Shown here: positions 21,139-30,984 of the stretch, one piece after another | How the letters are laid out: every line of letters starts with the position of its first letter | Position numbering within the stretch: the first letter of the stretch is position 1 | NCBI RefSeq assembly: GCF_000150955.2 | Contig: NC_011673.1 | Location: 1,007,394-1,071,393, forward strand | DNA length: 64,000 bases | Reading direction: 5' to 3' | DNA from: Phaeodactylum tricornutum CCAP 1055/1 | Lineage: Eukaryota > Bacillariophyta > Bacillariophyceae > Surirellales > Neidiaceae | Program-made: the position numbers and the translations under genes | Notes under the pieces: generated by a model | What the model saw: only the letters and a program-made list of their open reading frames with translations | Database searches by the model: none | What the model was told of the DNA's origin: nothing

Positions 21139-22010
21139 GACAAGGAAGGATGTCGGAGTGGGGTAATTGTGAAAGAGGATGGGGATCAGAGTGAGAATGG
21201 GGTTTCTTTCTACTTGAATACTGTTACTGGTAACGTGAGTAACGTGCAGGGCACTGTGGATGACAGTGCACTCAATGCCGGACGCTTGGAACGAAACGCT
21301 TTCCTCCCATTGTCGGAGCGCTTCCGGGCTTGGCCCCGGTCGGCTCGTCTCTCGCACGCATACAAGCGAGCCGATGTAGCTTCATTAGAACTTGGAGTTT
21401 AATCGAGTGCCGCACCGTGAGAATATATAGGATACCAACAGCGGTTGAAGAAATCAACGGAAGCTGTGTTGTGTCCTATTCATAGCTATAGTAACGAAAG
21501 TTAGGCCGTGACAAAATTCTACTTCTACTGTTCTGGCGGGTTTCATTGACGGACGGCGTACGGAATCCACGAGTGGAGGTCCGCCGCTGCCGAACGACCT
21601 TCCACCGTACGCGGGAGTCGCTCGAGCGATAGCGCGGCAGGCTTCCCGTGGATATTTGGGGGGGGGAGAAAAACACACCAGCGCCAGCCCCTCGGTCGTA
21701 CCTACGGAGTGTGGACCAAGCGCAACGCCTGCCCCAAGCGTTGCCCGTGTGAGCGCACGTCGAGGTTTGGCTTGGAGCGAAACGACCGCCTCCCAAACAT
21801 TATTTTTCCATGCCAGTCTTTTGTTTCCGGACAATCGAAACGATCGTATCCACTTGGAACCAACACACACACACAAAGTAGGTCCCGTGAGTCCTTCCTT
21901 CGAACAACAAACAAACAAACAAACAGCTACGTGAACGCAACTTCTAGAGGCAATCTTGTCTTCGAGAAGCAGAATTTCTCCCGAGAACAAACCCGGCACT
22001 TTATTCCATC
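21139..22010. other. shared promoter region of two divergent genes
   Basis: No gene supported. It contains a G-run (21657-21666), a short CA run (21863-21876) and an AAC/AAAC run (21902-21926) just before the gene at 22011. The 5' leaders and promoters of the rhomboid gene and of the repeat protein must lie here. Confidence 0.45.
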
Positions 22011-23552
22011 ATGTCGGGTGAAAGCTATCCTTCGGAATCTCCGGAAATTCCGACATCGCGTCCAGCAGATTCCACCCACAAAGCGAGAAAATCCGACGGC
22101 CGTAAGGCTGATGCGGACCGGAATCCTGTTCATTCCAAGCAAAGCGATCCCGCACCGCACGAAACGGACATGCTCGCGGACCCCGCAACGACCCTCTCCC
22201 CCTTCCCCACGGATCAAACCTCGTCTCCGGCTTGGCACTACCAGCATCATCCGCCACCACCACACGCCTACTACTATCCGCCCTCGCCGTACGGCTACAC
22301 CGGGGTACCGCCGTACCCGGGAGGACCTCCACCGCCCTACGGACCATCCTATCCACCCCCCTTCTTTCCAACCGCACCGGGAGCCTATTACCCACCTCCC
22401 CCGGGATACGCACCTCCCGGCTCCCCGTCACCGTCCCGCAGTGATGGTCACATGAACGAGCACGGGCATGCGTCTTCGCCGGGACGCGGCGAAGCCGGAG
22501 GCTACGGGATGCCCTACCCCCCACCGCCCTACGATCCCTACCAACCTCCGCCCTACGGCTCGGCCTACCCGATCGGGGCGCCGCCCCTTAGTCCACGCCA
22601 TCCCGTCTATTCCAATGGACTACCGCCACACAGTCCGGACGCCAACGGGGTTTCCTCGAAGCATCCGCATTCGTCGACGAATCCCCCGCCCTTGGAAGAC
22701 CTCGACACGGCCTCCGATTCCGGCAAAACATCGGCCGTCGAACCCGCGGTGTCAGCAAATGAACTCCGGAAACTCAAGACCTACATTCGGCCACCGGCAC
22801 CGTCCAATCCCGAAGTGGTCGCCCGTCGCCAACACAAGAACTCTCAGAGTCGTCGCCGCGCCGCTGTTCTGAGGGACCGGGTTGCCGCCGTCGCCGCCAT
22901 GGATGCTACCAAACGTACCGAAGAAGATCAACACATGTTGCACCTACACGAGACGCGTCGGGAACGGAAAAATAATAGGTCACGAGAACGCGCTCTCGAA
23001 CGCAAGGAAGAGATGGATCGTATCCTTGGCAAGAAAATACGACAACGTACACGACTCGAAGTGCAGTTTTTGAATAACACAATGTCCAAGAAGCAGCGAA
23101 AGAATGAAGGCGATCGTTTACGTCGGGCTCGACTCAAGGCGCTCGGATTGGACGCACGTAACGGGGCCGCCAAAAAGCCCGGTGTTCCGGCGCGTGGACC
23201 ACTCCCTCCGCATCTCTTGGATCCACAACGGCAGCATTTACCCTTGGATCCGCAACAACAGCATCATCATCACAACCGACCGCCACCGTCGCCGCGTTTC
23301 ATGCCTCCCGCACTAGCGTATCACCAACACGCTTCACCGCAGCCGCAACCGTACTACACACACCGGTTCACCATTCCCGCACAGCACCCAAGTGTTGGAG
23401 CTCCCTGGCACCCGACCGCACCCACAACGTACGCGCACCAGGAATTTGCCAAACACGCCGAAGGCAACAGCGTTGCCAAATCCGAGGCGGTTGTGGACGC
23501 CAATACCGTAACGCCAGCGTCGCCAAACGAAGTCGACGGTGTTTCCGTTTGA
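22011..23552 (+). CDS. Pro/Tyr-rich protein with three 44-residue basic repeats
   Basis: 513 residues from the ATG at 22011. Residues 70-225 are a Pro/Tyr/Gly-rich low-complexity region (PPPPHAYYYPPSPYGY). At about 265-385 lie three basic repeats with exact 44-residue period, each beginning with K-N: RRQHKNSQSRRRAAVLRDRV, RRERKNNRSRERALERKEEM and KKQRKNEGDRLRRARLKALG. Between them are acidic/threonine linkers (KRTEEDQHMLHLHE; QRTRLEVQFLNN). Each repeat resembles the basic region of a bZIP factor, but no leucine zipper follows. The C-terminus is His/Pro/Gln-rich. Nuclear nucleic-acid binding is inferred from the charge pattern. A prion-like N-terminus with basic repeats could also mean an RNA-granule protein. 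I recall similar repeat proteins in diatoms but no function. Confidence 0.8.
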   Translation: MSGESYPSESPEIPTSRPADSTHKARKSDGRKADADRNPVHSKQSDPAPHETDMLADPATTLSPFPTDQTSSPAWHYQHHPPPPHAYYYPPSPYGYTGVPPYPGGPPPPYGPSYPPPFFPTAPGAYYPPPPGYAPPGSPSPSRSDGHMNEHGHASSPGRGEAGGYGMPYPPPPYDPYQPPPYGSAYPIGAPPLSPRHPVYSNGLPPHSPDANGVSSKHPHSSTNPPPLEDLDTASDSGKTSAVEPAVSANELRKLKTYIRPPAPSNPEVVARRQHKNSQSRRRAAVLRDRVAAVAAMDATKRTEEDQHMLHLHETRRERKNNRSRERALERKEEMDRILGKKIRQRTRLEVQFLNNTMSKKQRKNEGDRLRRARLKALGLDARNGAAKKPGVPARGPLPPHLLDPQRQHLPLDPQQQHHHHNRPPPSPRFMPPALAYHQHASPQPQPYYTHRFTIPAQHPSVGAPWHPTAPTTYAHQEFAKHAEGNSVAKSEAVVDANTVTPASPNEVDGVSV

Positions 23553-24297
23553 ATAGACGGTGAGAAGCCGACGACGATCTGCATAGTGAGGAATGCAACT
23601 ACGGCCGTAGGAAGGAATCAGGAATGGTATATTTCGTAGTTTTATGTAAGAAAAATGGCTCGCGGTGGAGCCTGGGCAATTGCACATGTGAAAGTCTAGT
23701 CATGGACCTGTGGGAGAGCTGTGTTGATGGGGTGGGAAAGGAGTCTCGGAAAGAGAAGATGACCAAGGCTAGAAAAAACAAAGTGTTCGAAACGATTTCG
23801 AATCTGTCTATGACGGATTCCTAATCCAAGTTAATGTTTATTAAAGTACTTCATGTCTTAGGATATAATCGGAGAACACGTATGGTGTAGGTCAATCGAA
23901 TTGGCCCTTTGTAAGCCTCGAACGCGTCCGAGCTTTAGTGTCGTGGGTGACTACCTAGTCCAGTTGTTAGACCAACAAGAATCACTCACAGTCAAGAGAT
24001 TCACTGTCCAATGCTCTTTCTTAAAGTTTCAAATTTGAAACAAACAAAACTAGCCCAATTAACATACTAGTAACACTGACTGACCCTTGAAAATCAATGT
24101 CCGTCGCTACTTACAATTAACAGTAAAGGCAGAATCTAACGTTTCCAGACAGAGATATTGCACTCTCGTTTTTTGCTGCTTTTGGTGCTCGCTAGAAGCG
24201 ATGGACTAACGCATACACCGATTATTCGAAAGTCGATCTGACAGTGAATATTGTATCTGTGCAAACGAGATATGACGCGTTGTTAGCTTAGCCTTTT
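23553..24297. other. intergenic region
   Basis: No gene, RNA or repeat recognised. It is the 3' flank of the repeat protein and the promoter of the PIG-L gene, moderately AT-rich from 23820. Confidence 0.4.
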
Positions 24298-25110
24298 ATG
24301 ACACAAATGAGCCCCAATCCAAGAAAGTTGAATGTTTTTGTGATCGCGCATCCGGACGATGAGAGCATGTTCTTTATTCCAACAATCCGCGCACTACAAC
24401 AACACGAATCGGAATCGAAAATTTGGCTGCTCTGCTTAACGACTGGTGACTACGATGGTCTCGGAAAAGCACGCGTTAAAGAACTTGAAAAGGCGAGCTA
24501 TGATGTGCTGGGGATTGATCGAGTTATACAGTTGAACGAATTGAAGGACCACCCCACAGAATCCTGGTCGATAGATCAAGCAACGCAATGCCTCAGAGCG
24601 TGCCTGAGACAAGAAATCGACAACGACGCACAAAAATACAGCAAAATATGCATATTCACATTTGACCAGGACGGCGTCTCAGGGCATATCAACCATCGTG
24701 ATACATTTTTGGCAGTGCGTCAACTTTACTTGGAAGAACAAGAGAGCGGATTTTCTTCGACTGAAAGAGATTTATCACTGCCAGCGAAGTTGATGGTGTT
24801 CCTTCTCGAAACCGAGCCTTCTTTGTTTCAAAAGTATTTTCCCGTGTACGAATGGCTATCGCTGATACTTTTCTGGATACACCTCGTACCACAGATATCG
24901 TCTTTCAAGTACGACGGGCCTAGCCATGTGAAGGAGCTTGTTTTTCGACTTAGATACCCTTGTCTGAACTGGCGGGCAATGGCAACTCACCGATCGCAAT
25001 TTGTCTGGTATCGGCGCTTGTTCGTTGTTTTCAGCTGCTACACTTATGTGAATCGGCTGAAGAATCTCGGGCCAGATCTTCCGAAGGCAAAGCAACTCGT
25101 CCGTACGTGA
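24298..25110 (+). CDS. PIGL: N-acetylglucosaminyl-phosphatidylinositol de-N-acetylase
   Basis: Second step of GPI-anchor synthesis: removal of the acetyl group from GlcNAc-PI on the cytosolic face of the ER. 270 residues against about 250 in animals. The metal-binding motif AHPDDE is at 17-22 and the second metal-site segment TFDQDGVSGHINHR near residue 122. The conserved C-terminal block MATHRSQFVWYRRLFVVFSCYTYVN is split here as MATHRSQFVWYRR followed by LFVVFSCYTYVN. Animal PIG-L has an N-terminal membrane anchor; here hydrophobic residues at 180-200 (WLSLILFWIHLVPQI) may serve instead. The start at 24298 is the first ATG in frame, and no intron is needed. Confidence 0.95.
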   Translation: MTQMSPNPRKLNVFVIAHPDDESMFFIPTIRALQQHESESKIWLLCLTTGDYDGLGKARVKELEKASYDVLGIDRVIQLNELKDHPTESWSIDQATQCLRACLRQEIDNDAQKYSKICIFTFDQDGVSGHINHRDTFLAVRQLYLEEQESGFSSTERDLSLPAKLMVFLLETEPSLFQKYFPVYEWLSLILFWIHLVPQISSFKYDGPSHVKELVFRLRYPCLNWRAMATHRSQFVWYRRLFVVFSCYTYVNRLKNLGPDLPKAKQLVRT

Positions 25111-26022
25111 TACCGGGCTTGATGGGTTGAACGGACTTGGTGGGGCATATAGTTTACCAAGGAATTATTTATATATTATCCAAGCGCTCTTTACAGCGAA
25201 TGAGCGACAAGAAGATTCCATTTCGCTTGAAAGGTCAAGTGTAAATAAGGGCAATCACTTCGCTGCATTCTCAGGTAATCGTATTTTAATAGAAACGTCA
25301 GGGATTTGTTCTTTGGCATTCAGGTGGAACTCAGACCGGATTCATCAGTCGCTTTGAGTTTTTCTTACCAAAAGAAGACAGGCGAGTATTCAGTCAGATT
25401 GCTCTATGTCTGATCGTGGAGGACTAAATATTTTTGAAGATTCTGTCCTGACTAAATGGCCTTTGTTTTCCTTTTTTTAAACTTCCCTTAGTTACATAAC
25501 AGCATCTCTCCTGAAGTCTGATATATTGATATATTGCCCTCCCTTTTCCTGTTTTGTCCTAGGCTGAAAGGTCCCTTGAAACCAGACTAACGTTTAACTA
25601 CATATGGACATAAGGTGCATGAAATTTGGCCACATTCTGGGCCTAATTGCTAATAGCGTAGACAGACACAAACATTGGGTATCGCAATAAGTCTGAACAC
25701 AAAGACCGAAAAACAATGACCGCGTTAATTATCCTTCTTAGAAGCTTAGAATTTTTCAGCCACCTCGATGGAGCAGAACCGTCACGACAGTGATCCAAAG
25801 GGAATCCTCTCCCGATGACTAACGTAAACGGACGCCTTCATCCTTGAACCGCACATTATGTGTCACCGAGAAATCAGCTTGCAAATCGCGCCAGCAATCG
25901 ACAGTGGCGAGCATTGTAAATAAACCAGGGAGGACTTGAAAATAATTGCATTAGGAAAGGGGAATCTTTTCGAAAGGCAGTGTCCACCCACTTGGTCCAC
26001 GATTACTTTATACAACTACGGC
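25111..26022. other. intergenic region
   Basis: About 0.9 kb without a supported gene. The frame of the next gene is open from 25936 but has no ATG before 26023. Confidence 0.4.
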
Positions 26023-27030
26023 ATGCGAAATGCAGGTCGAAATTTGAGTAGGCAGGGCTCACTGCATCGTCGTGGAACCCTTCTTCGTGAGAGCTCTTTT
26101 CGGAGCCAAGATTCTTTTGGTCAACGAACCTCCCCTCAAAACATGTCTAGTTCACGAAGAAACCTACATAGAGAGGATATTGTCGTAACGCCGAGAAACT
26201 TTGAACAGTCGCCTATTGTGAATCTATCCAAAACCGGGAATGTTCCTTCTCCGGATCAACAAAGTTTAGACAAATGCATCAATGGGACGGCAACTTCAAG
26301 TCGTGCGCTCAATTTACTAGCGTACGACTTGTCCAATCTGGAACCTAAGAAAGAAAAATGGGAAGCTTCTCGACCACACACTCTTTCCCAGAGCACTAGA
26401 AAGAAGCGCGAAGAAGCCCTGTATCCTGCGTTGGCAAAAGGTCAAAGTACACCAGACTTTGACACCGACACCCTATTGTCCAGGGCGCGCATTCAAAGAT
26501 CTGGTGAAAACGCTACCACTCTTCTCGCCCGAATTCAAGGAACTTCTATGCAGTCAATAAACGGGAATTTAATGCTTGAAGAAAGAAATTCCGCACACAA
26601 CAGCCCGTATATAACCAGTGGACTGTATGATTCCAGATACCATACACGTTTCCGCTTCGAAAATAATTCACATCCCAGCTCGAACGCCTTGAACTCGGGA
26701 CAAATGACTAACTGCAAGCTTCCAGTTTCTGGACAAAGTGGAAATCATCAGCTTCCTCTACTACCACAAATTGAGATATGTCCTGGCATGTTCATTCCTC
26801 TACGTGGATCAGAGGAGACTTGGCGAGCGTTGAAAAATGGAAAGACAGAGTCTGTAGACTGCTTTTGTTGCCAGGTAAAGCTTTTGTGCGTAGTGGACGC
26901 GAAGTACGTGCTTTGTCCTGAATGTCGTGTTGTTAGCCCTGCTGCCGCCGAGAAGAAGCAACCACCGGGAATTCTCCTACACGGCGTTGGTTTGGGAGTT
27001 GTTGTGGATGCTTTCAACACAAAGTTATAG
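26023..27030 (+). CDS. zinc-ribbon protein of unknown function, paralogue of 18312
   Basis: 335 residues from the ATG at 26023 (MRNAGRNLSRQGSLHRRG). The N-terminal 230 residues are Ser/Arg-rich and look disordered. The C-terminal domain starts QIEICPGMFIPLRGSEETW and has the cysteines CFCC and CPEC separated by 14 residues, the same spacing as the gene at 18312, then RVVSP and HGVGLGV. The shared order (I-E-[VI]-x-P-G, L-x-G-S-x-E-T, C-x2-C-x14-C-P-x-C-R-V-V-S-P, G-V-G-L-G) shows common descent. It ends 246 bp before the convergent fusion gene. Function unknown; zinc binding is inferred. Confidence 0.75.
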   Translation: MRNAGRNLSRQGSLHRRGTLLRESSFRSQDSFGQRTSPQNMSSSRRNLHREDIVVTPRNFEQSPIVNLSKTGNVPSPDQQSLDKCINGTATSSRALNLLAYDLSNLEPKKEKWEASRPHTLSQSTRKKREEALYPALAKGQSTPDFDTDTLLSRARIQRSGENATTLLARIQGTSMQSINGNLMLEERNSAHNSPYITSGLYDSRYHTRFRFENNSHPSSNALNSGQMTNCKLPVSGQSGNHQLPLLPQIEICPGMFIPLRGSEETWRALKNGKTESVDCFCCQVKLLCVVDAKYVLCPECRVVSPAAAEKKQPPGILLHGVGLGVVVDAFNTKL

Positions 27031-27275
27031 AAAAACATTATTTGTGTACTGGTATTCAGGGTTCCGCGACAAATCGACTAAGCAAAATCAGTTGATCTAA
27101 CCATCGCCCACCAAGGAGGTCTTGCTCGCGGGCAAGATCGAGTTTGGTTTGTAAGGGAAGTCGTTTCTTAGGTAGAGAGCTGTATCAACTAGCAAAGCTA
27201 AACATTTTCTTTCCCCCGCTGGAATAGAACTCGATTAGACTTTTATAGGCAGAATGAACTAACTCCATCGTACGA

Positions 27276-29947
27276 CTATTTTCTCACTCGTGCGGTTTTG
27301 GGGATAGAAGGCACTCGTAACATCCGCTCCGTTCGTGTAGCAACCATCCAATTGGAAATACTCTGTGCCACTGCGCCAGGCAATTCGTCGTGGGGGCAGT
27401 GACCAGCATTGATGGGATCCTTCATAATGCCGGCACGCAAGGCACCAAAACGATTCATACGGTCCGTAGAGTCGTTAAGGGGATCCAAGACACCTTGGGC
27501 AACTAGAACAGGCCCATCAAAGAAAGCTTCGAGTATTTCTACATTTTCTACCGTAGCTGCTCCCCCAAAGTCGGCCTTTAGGAGTTCATTGGCCGATCGT
27601 GGTGGTGGAAGCTTGGCACCAGCCATCATGACGTTAATTGCTCCGGGATCCAAAGAATCGCGGAAAATTCCTGTACAGAGAGATTCATCGACTGCAGCGG
27701 GGTTTGTCGGGTACAAGTTCTTGCAGATCGACTGAATTCGGGGTCGCAAATAACCCAGTAGCACGTTCCCAAAAAGACGAGCCACCGGTCGAGCTGGAGG
27801 CTTGCAAATGGGCAATCTTCCTTTCACAGTCGCTACAGCTATAGATGTCGTGGTTGTTTCTGCAGATGCTTCTTCTAAAGTTTTGACGGGACCCGCCGAA
27901 TTCATCAGGACAAGTCCTGTACATCGTTGCGTACCAGGAGCTCCCGAGGATGACAAGCTGCGTCCATCGACGTCAGCCGCGTCACTCGCCGCCAAACTCA
28001 TACTCGTGAACCCACCGATGCTGTTACCGCCAGTGACAAACGAGGTACACCCGTGCACGGCCATGGCTCGCTCCTTGACGAAATCTAGCACCTGTGCATC
28101 CCACATATACCCCGAGTAAGATAGCGCAGGTTTCTCGGCTTCTCCGAAGCCAATAAGATCGGGTGCCAAGCCCTGGGAGGCAGTCGTGGTGCTAGGTCCC
28201 GCCTTCGTAGACGCAGCGACACATAACTTGAGCTCCATCATGGCTTTGTTCCACTGCGATCCCGATGCTCCAAAGCCATGCACCAGTACCACGCCTTCTT
28301 TATCTTCTTCCGATAAAATCTGGTCGACGATGACTCATGAAAGTCGGTTACCGCGTATCGGCATAAAAATCCGTGATAACGCCAGTATCGATAGTAGGTC
28401 GACGACATTGTTGCCGACTTTGTGATATCCCCAGATTTGGTAGTGTCGTTCCGGTATGCCTCTTCCGTCAAGATGTTGCGAGCCGCCAGCAGACGGTGCC
28501 ATTCCCGACCTTCCACGAGACGCTTGAGTGGACTGACAAAAATGGCCGACTCGTAAGAGGATGTGTGCCACACGCGACGTGGCGACACGGTACCTAGTAA
28601 TAGCGGTGCCGAAAGGTACCGGACCATGGATTCCCCCGCCAACCAGTTGTTGCTGTTCCAAACTCTCCTTTTAGCATCGTCACTGGGCTTGTTCTCGCCT
28701 CGCAACTGCCACAGCATTGAAGCATGCTCCAGGGACCTTTCATTCGCCGGACAATTGCGGCCGACGAAATCCTCGTGCGCGAACCAAATGTCATCGCGCT
28801 CACGGCAGGCTTCCCCGCCATAAGTTTCGAGCCTTTGCCGCACGGTGGAGGTTGTCGCGGACGCCGGGTCTAACCCACCCCAGTGGGTTTGGTACAGGCC
28901 TGTATTAACTTCTTCCTGGATTTGATTGCGATCAAGACCAAATATGTCCACAAATCGGTTTACTAAGTCTCGTTCATTGGGAAGATGCTGCAGACTGGGA
29001 ATGACGATACCATTGTACTTTCCGGCTAAAGCGTTTGTAGGCATCGAGACGGGAGCATTTGCGAGGAGTGAAACGTAACGCGTTTCAAAAGCGGGAAAGG
29101 TGTTTGGCAAGGACTTGACATCCTCCCAAGGATCGTCCCGCAAGTTAGAATTCCACGGCACGAGTTCAAATGACGTTGTGGTGGCGGTGGAGTCGTCACC
29201 AAGCTCCGATTGCAAGTGGTGGTAGGCTCCGTACCCCAGTATGTTATCGACAAGACCCAAGTCGTGGACGTGGACACGCACGTCCAGGCCATTGGGGTTG
29301 ATCCCTTCCCTGTGGGCACCGATCATGTACGTTTCTATTACCTCGCGAATAGTCGCGGTTAGAGATAAGTCCTGATTTGCGGCAGTGGCACGGTTGGGAA
29401 CATTGTGAAGAACCAGTCCCAACGTGGTTTCCAATTGATAGTGTAAATCTCGGACCGCCGATGCTAGTAATCGTGCCGTGTCCACCGTATGTGCCACGGC
29501 ACCGGGTATGTTGTGGAGGATGGCCTGGTGATCAAGCACCAGGAGGGGCAGAAGGTGGCCGTTACGGCTGTTACGGCAGTGCTCCAGGGCCCGGGCGAGA
29601 CCCACGTGATCGTCGAGACGTAAATCGCCAACGCCAAAGAGCACCACATCCAGGCTTGACGAGGCAGAAGCGGATTCGATCTCGTCGTTGGTGTTGATTG
29701 CTGATAAGGTAGACGAAGACGGGTTCAACGGAAAGGGATACTGCGGAAAGGGACGAGACAGAGACAGTTGTTGCCGAGGCAAGGAAGGCCGCCATCGATG
29801 ACAAGTAGAGTCGTCGTCGATGGATTGCCGACGCGGCGCAGAAACTCCCCAAGCTGTCACGGAGCGGACGCCGAAGCCCAATGTTAGAATCTGAACAACC
29901 ACCGCAAGACGCATGGTGAGCTGCGATGCTCTCACAGGCAGGCCCAT
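27276..29947 (-). CDS. photolyase/cryptochrome-like and alpha/beta-hydrolase fusion protein
   Basis: Two adjacent frames form one gene. The upstream frame (29947 to about 28352) encodes a photolyase-superfamily region: DVVLFGVGDLRLDDHVGLA near 100, THWGGLDPASATTSTVRQRL, SLEHASMLWQLRGENKPSD, and a tail YYRYWRYHGFLCRY. The downstream frame (28319 to 27276) starts SEEDKEGVVLVHGFGASGSQ, an alpha/beta-hydrolase oxyanion-hole segment, with nucleophile elbow TGGNSIGGF and a late NAGHCPHDELP carrying the histidine. Plant and algal proteins with this fusion are known. The frames could be joined by a 32-nt GT-AG intron (28320-28351, phase 0), which is unusually short, or by an indel. The N-terminus (MRLAVVVQILTLGFG, then VTAWGVSAP) resembles a bipartite plastid presequence with Trp at the +1 position. 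The ATG at 29947 was chosen; substrate and light dependence are unknown. Confidence 0.8.
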
Positions 29948-30010
29948 GACTGTAGGGACCTTCACAAACTAACTATTCCTGCTCGGCATATAGGAGGGAG
30001 ATACAGGTTT

Positions 30011-30037
30011 GCGTGTGTGTGTGTGTGTGTATGTATG
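30011..30037. repeat. GT microsatellite
   Basis: A run of about nine GT units followed by ATGTATG. The small frames across it (peptides such as VCVCVYVC) are artefacts of the repeat. Confidence 0.8.
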
Positions 30038-30755
30038 CGCTTCCGTAGGGATTTGCGTATCAGTGTTTGTGTTGAAAGTGAGAGCTTGTCTGTATCTCTT
30101 GTTTCTTCTTTGGCATCCATCATCTACGAGACAACGACGTTTGCGACGTTCCCAAAATGTGACGACAGCAACATCCTCCTCACTCCCGTGGAATGTCTGT
30201 CGTCAGCGTGACTGCCAGTGACAGTGAGTCGATTTTGGCCCATGCCGATACGGATTCCGGCAGAAACTACGGGGACCAGTCTTGATTGAGAATAGGGTAG
30301 GGTTGTTTGGAGGGTTGTGAACGGGACGGGGCCGTCGCTGACAGTGAGTTGGGCAGTTCGGGTTTTCGGAATCGTTGGGCGCCTGTCCACCCGTCGGTGG
30401 CGACGCGTCGGGGCAGCGTGTGCGCGGTGTCGTTAGCCGTTGTCGTGTTCAGGGACGGACGAGACACGACGATTCAGGAAATGACCATGGCGCCGCCTCT
30501 CTATTTCTAGGATAATCGTTATGCCAGAAAAAGGGCTTCACAACGACGACGTTTTCCCCCACAATCCCGACGACACCTAGCGAAACACATTTCTTTGTAC
30601 TTTACGCCAGTCCCTTGTTTCCGACCTGATTCACAGGTCAGCGACTGTGCACGAGGTGATTTGGTGATTTGTCTGTGCCGTGAGAAAAAAAGTCAAGATA
30701 AAAAAGCAAGCTTTTTTCCACAGCATGAGAAGAAGCGTGTGGTAACATTTATCAT

Positions 30756-30903
30756 ATTGACTGATAGATTGATTGACTGACTGATTTGTCAACCAATCGA
30801 TTGCTTGATTCGTTCACGTACTGAACCAACCGACTGGAGAACACGGGCTGACTGTGTACTTCCTACAAACCTGCCTACCTGCCTATCTATCAACTTACCT
30901 GCA
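30756..30903. repeat. degenerate 4-bp periodic sequence
   Basis: Repeated 4-mers of the TGAC/TGAT and CTGC/CTAC type (tgactgatagattgattgac; then acctgcctacctgcctatct) with imperfect spacing. It ends some 80 bp before the sulfotransferase start codon, so probably lies in its leader or promoter. Confidence 0.65.
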
Positions 30904-30984
30904 TGAGTGTTTTCTACTGCGGATTACCTGTTGATTGCAAGACTCGTGGTTGATTCGAACCTTTCTTCCTGTGACTACACCGAC

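Larger units (their letters stand above)
29948..30984. other. shared promoter region of two divergent genes
   Basis: About 1 kb between the photolyase-hydrolase gene and the sulfotransferase gene, with no supported gene. It holds a GT run near 30011-30031 and a long stretch with 4-bp periodicity near 30760-30903, listed separately. Confidence 0.45.

Noticed and set aside
30009-30221. Val/Cys-rich short frames
   Set aside because: Products of a GT microsatellite.
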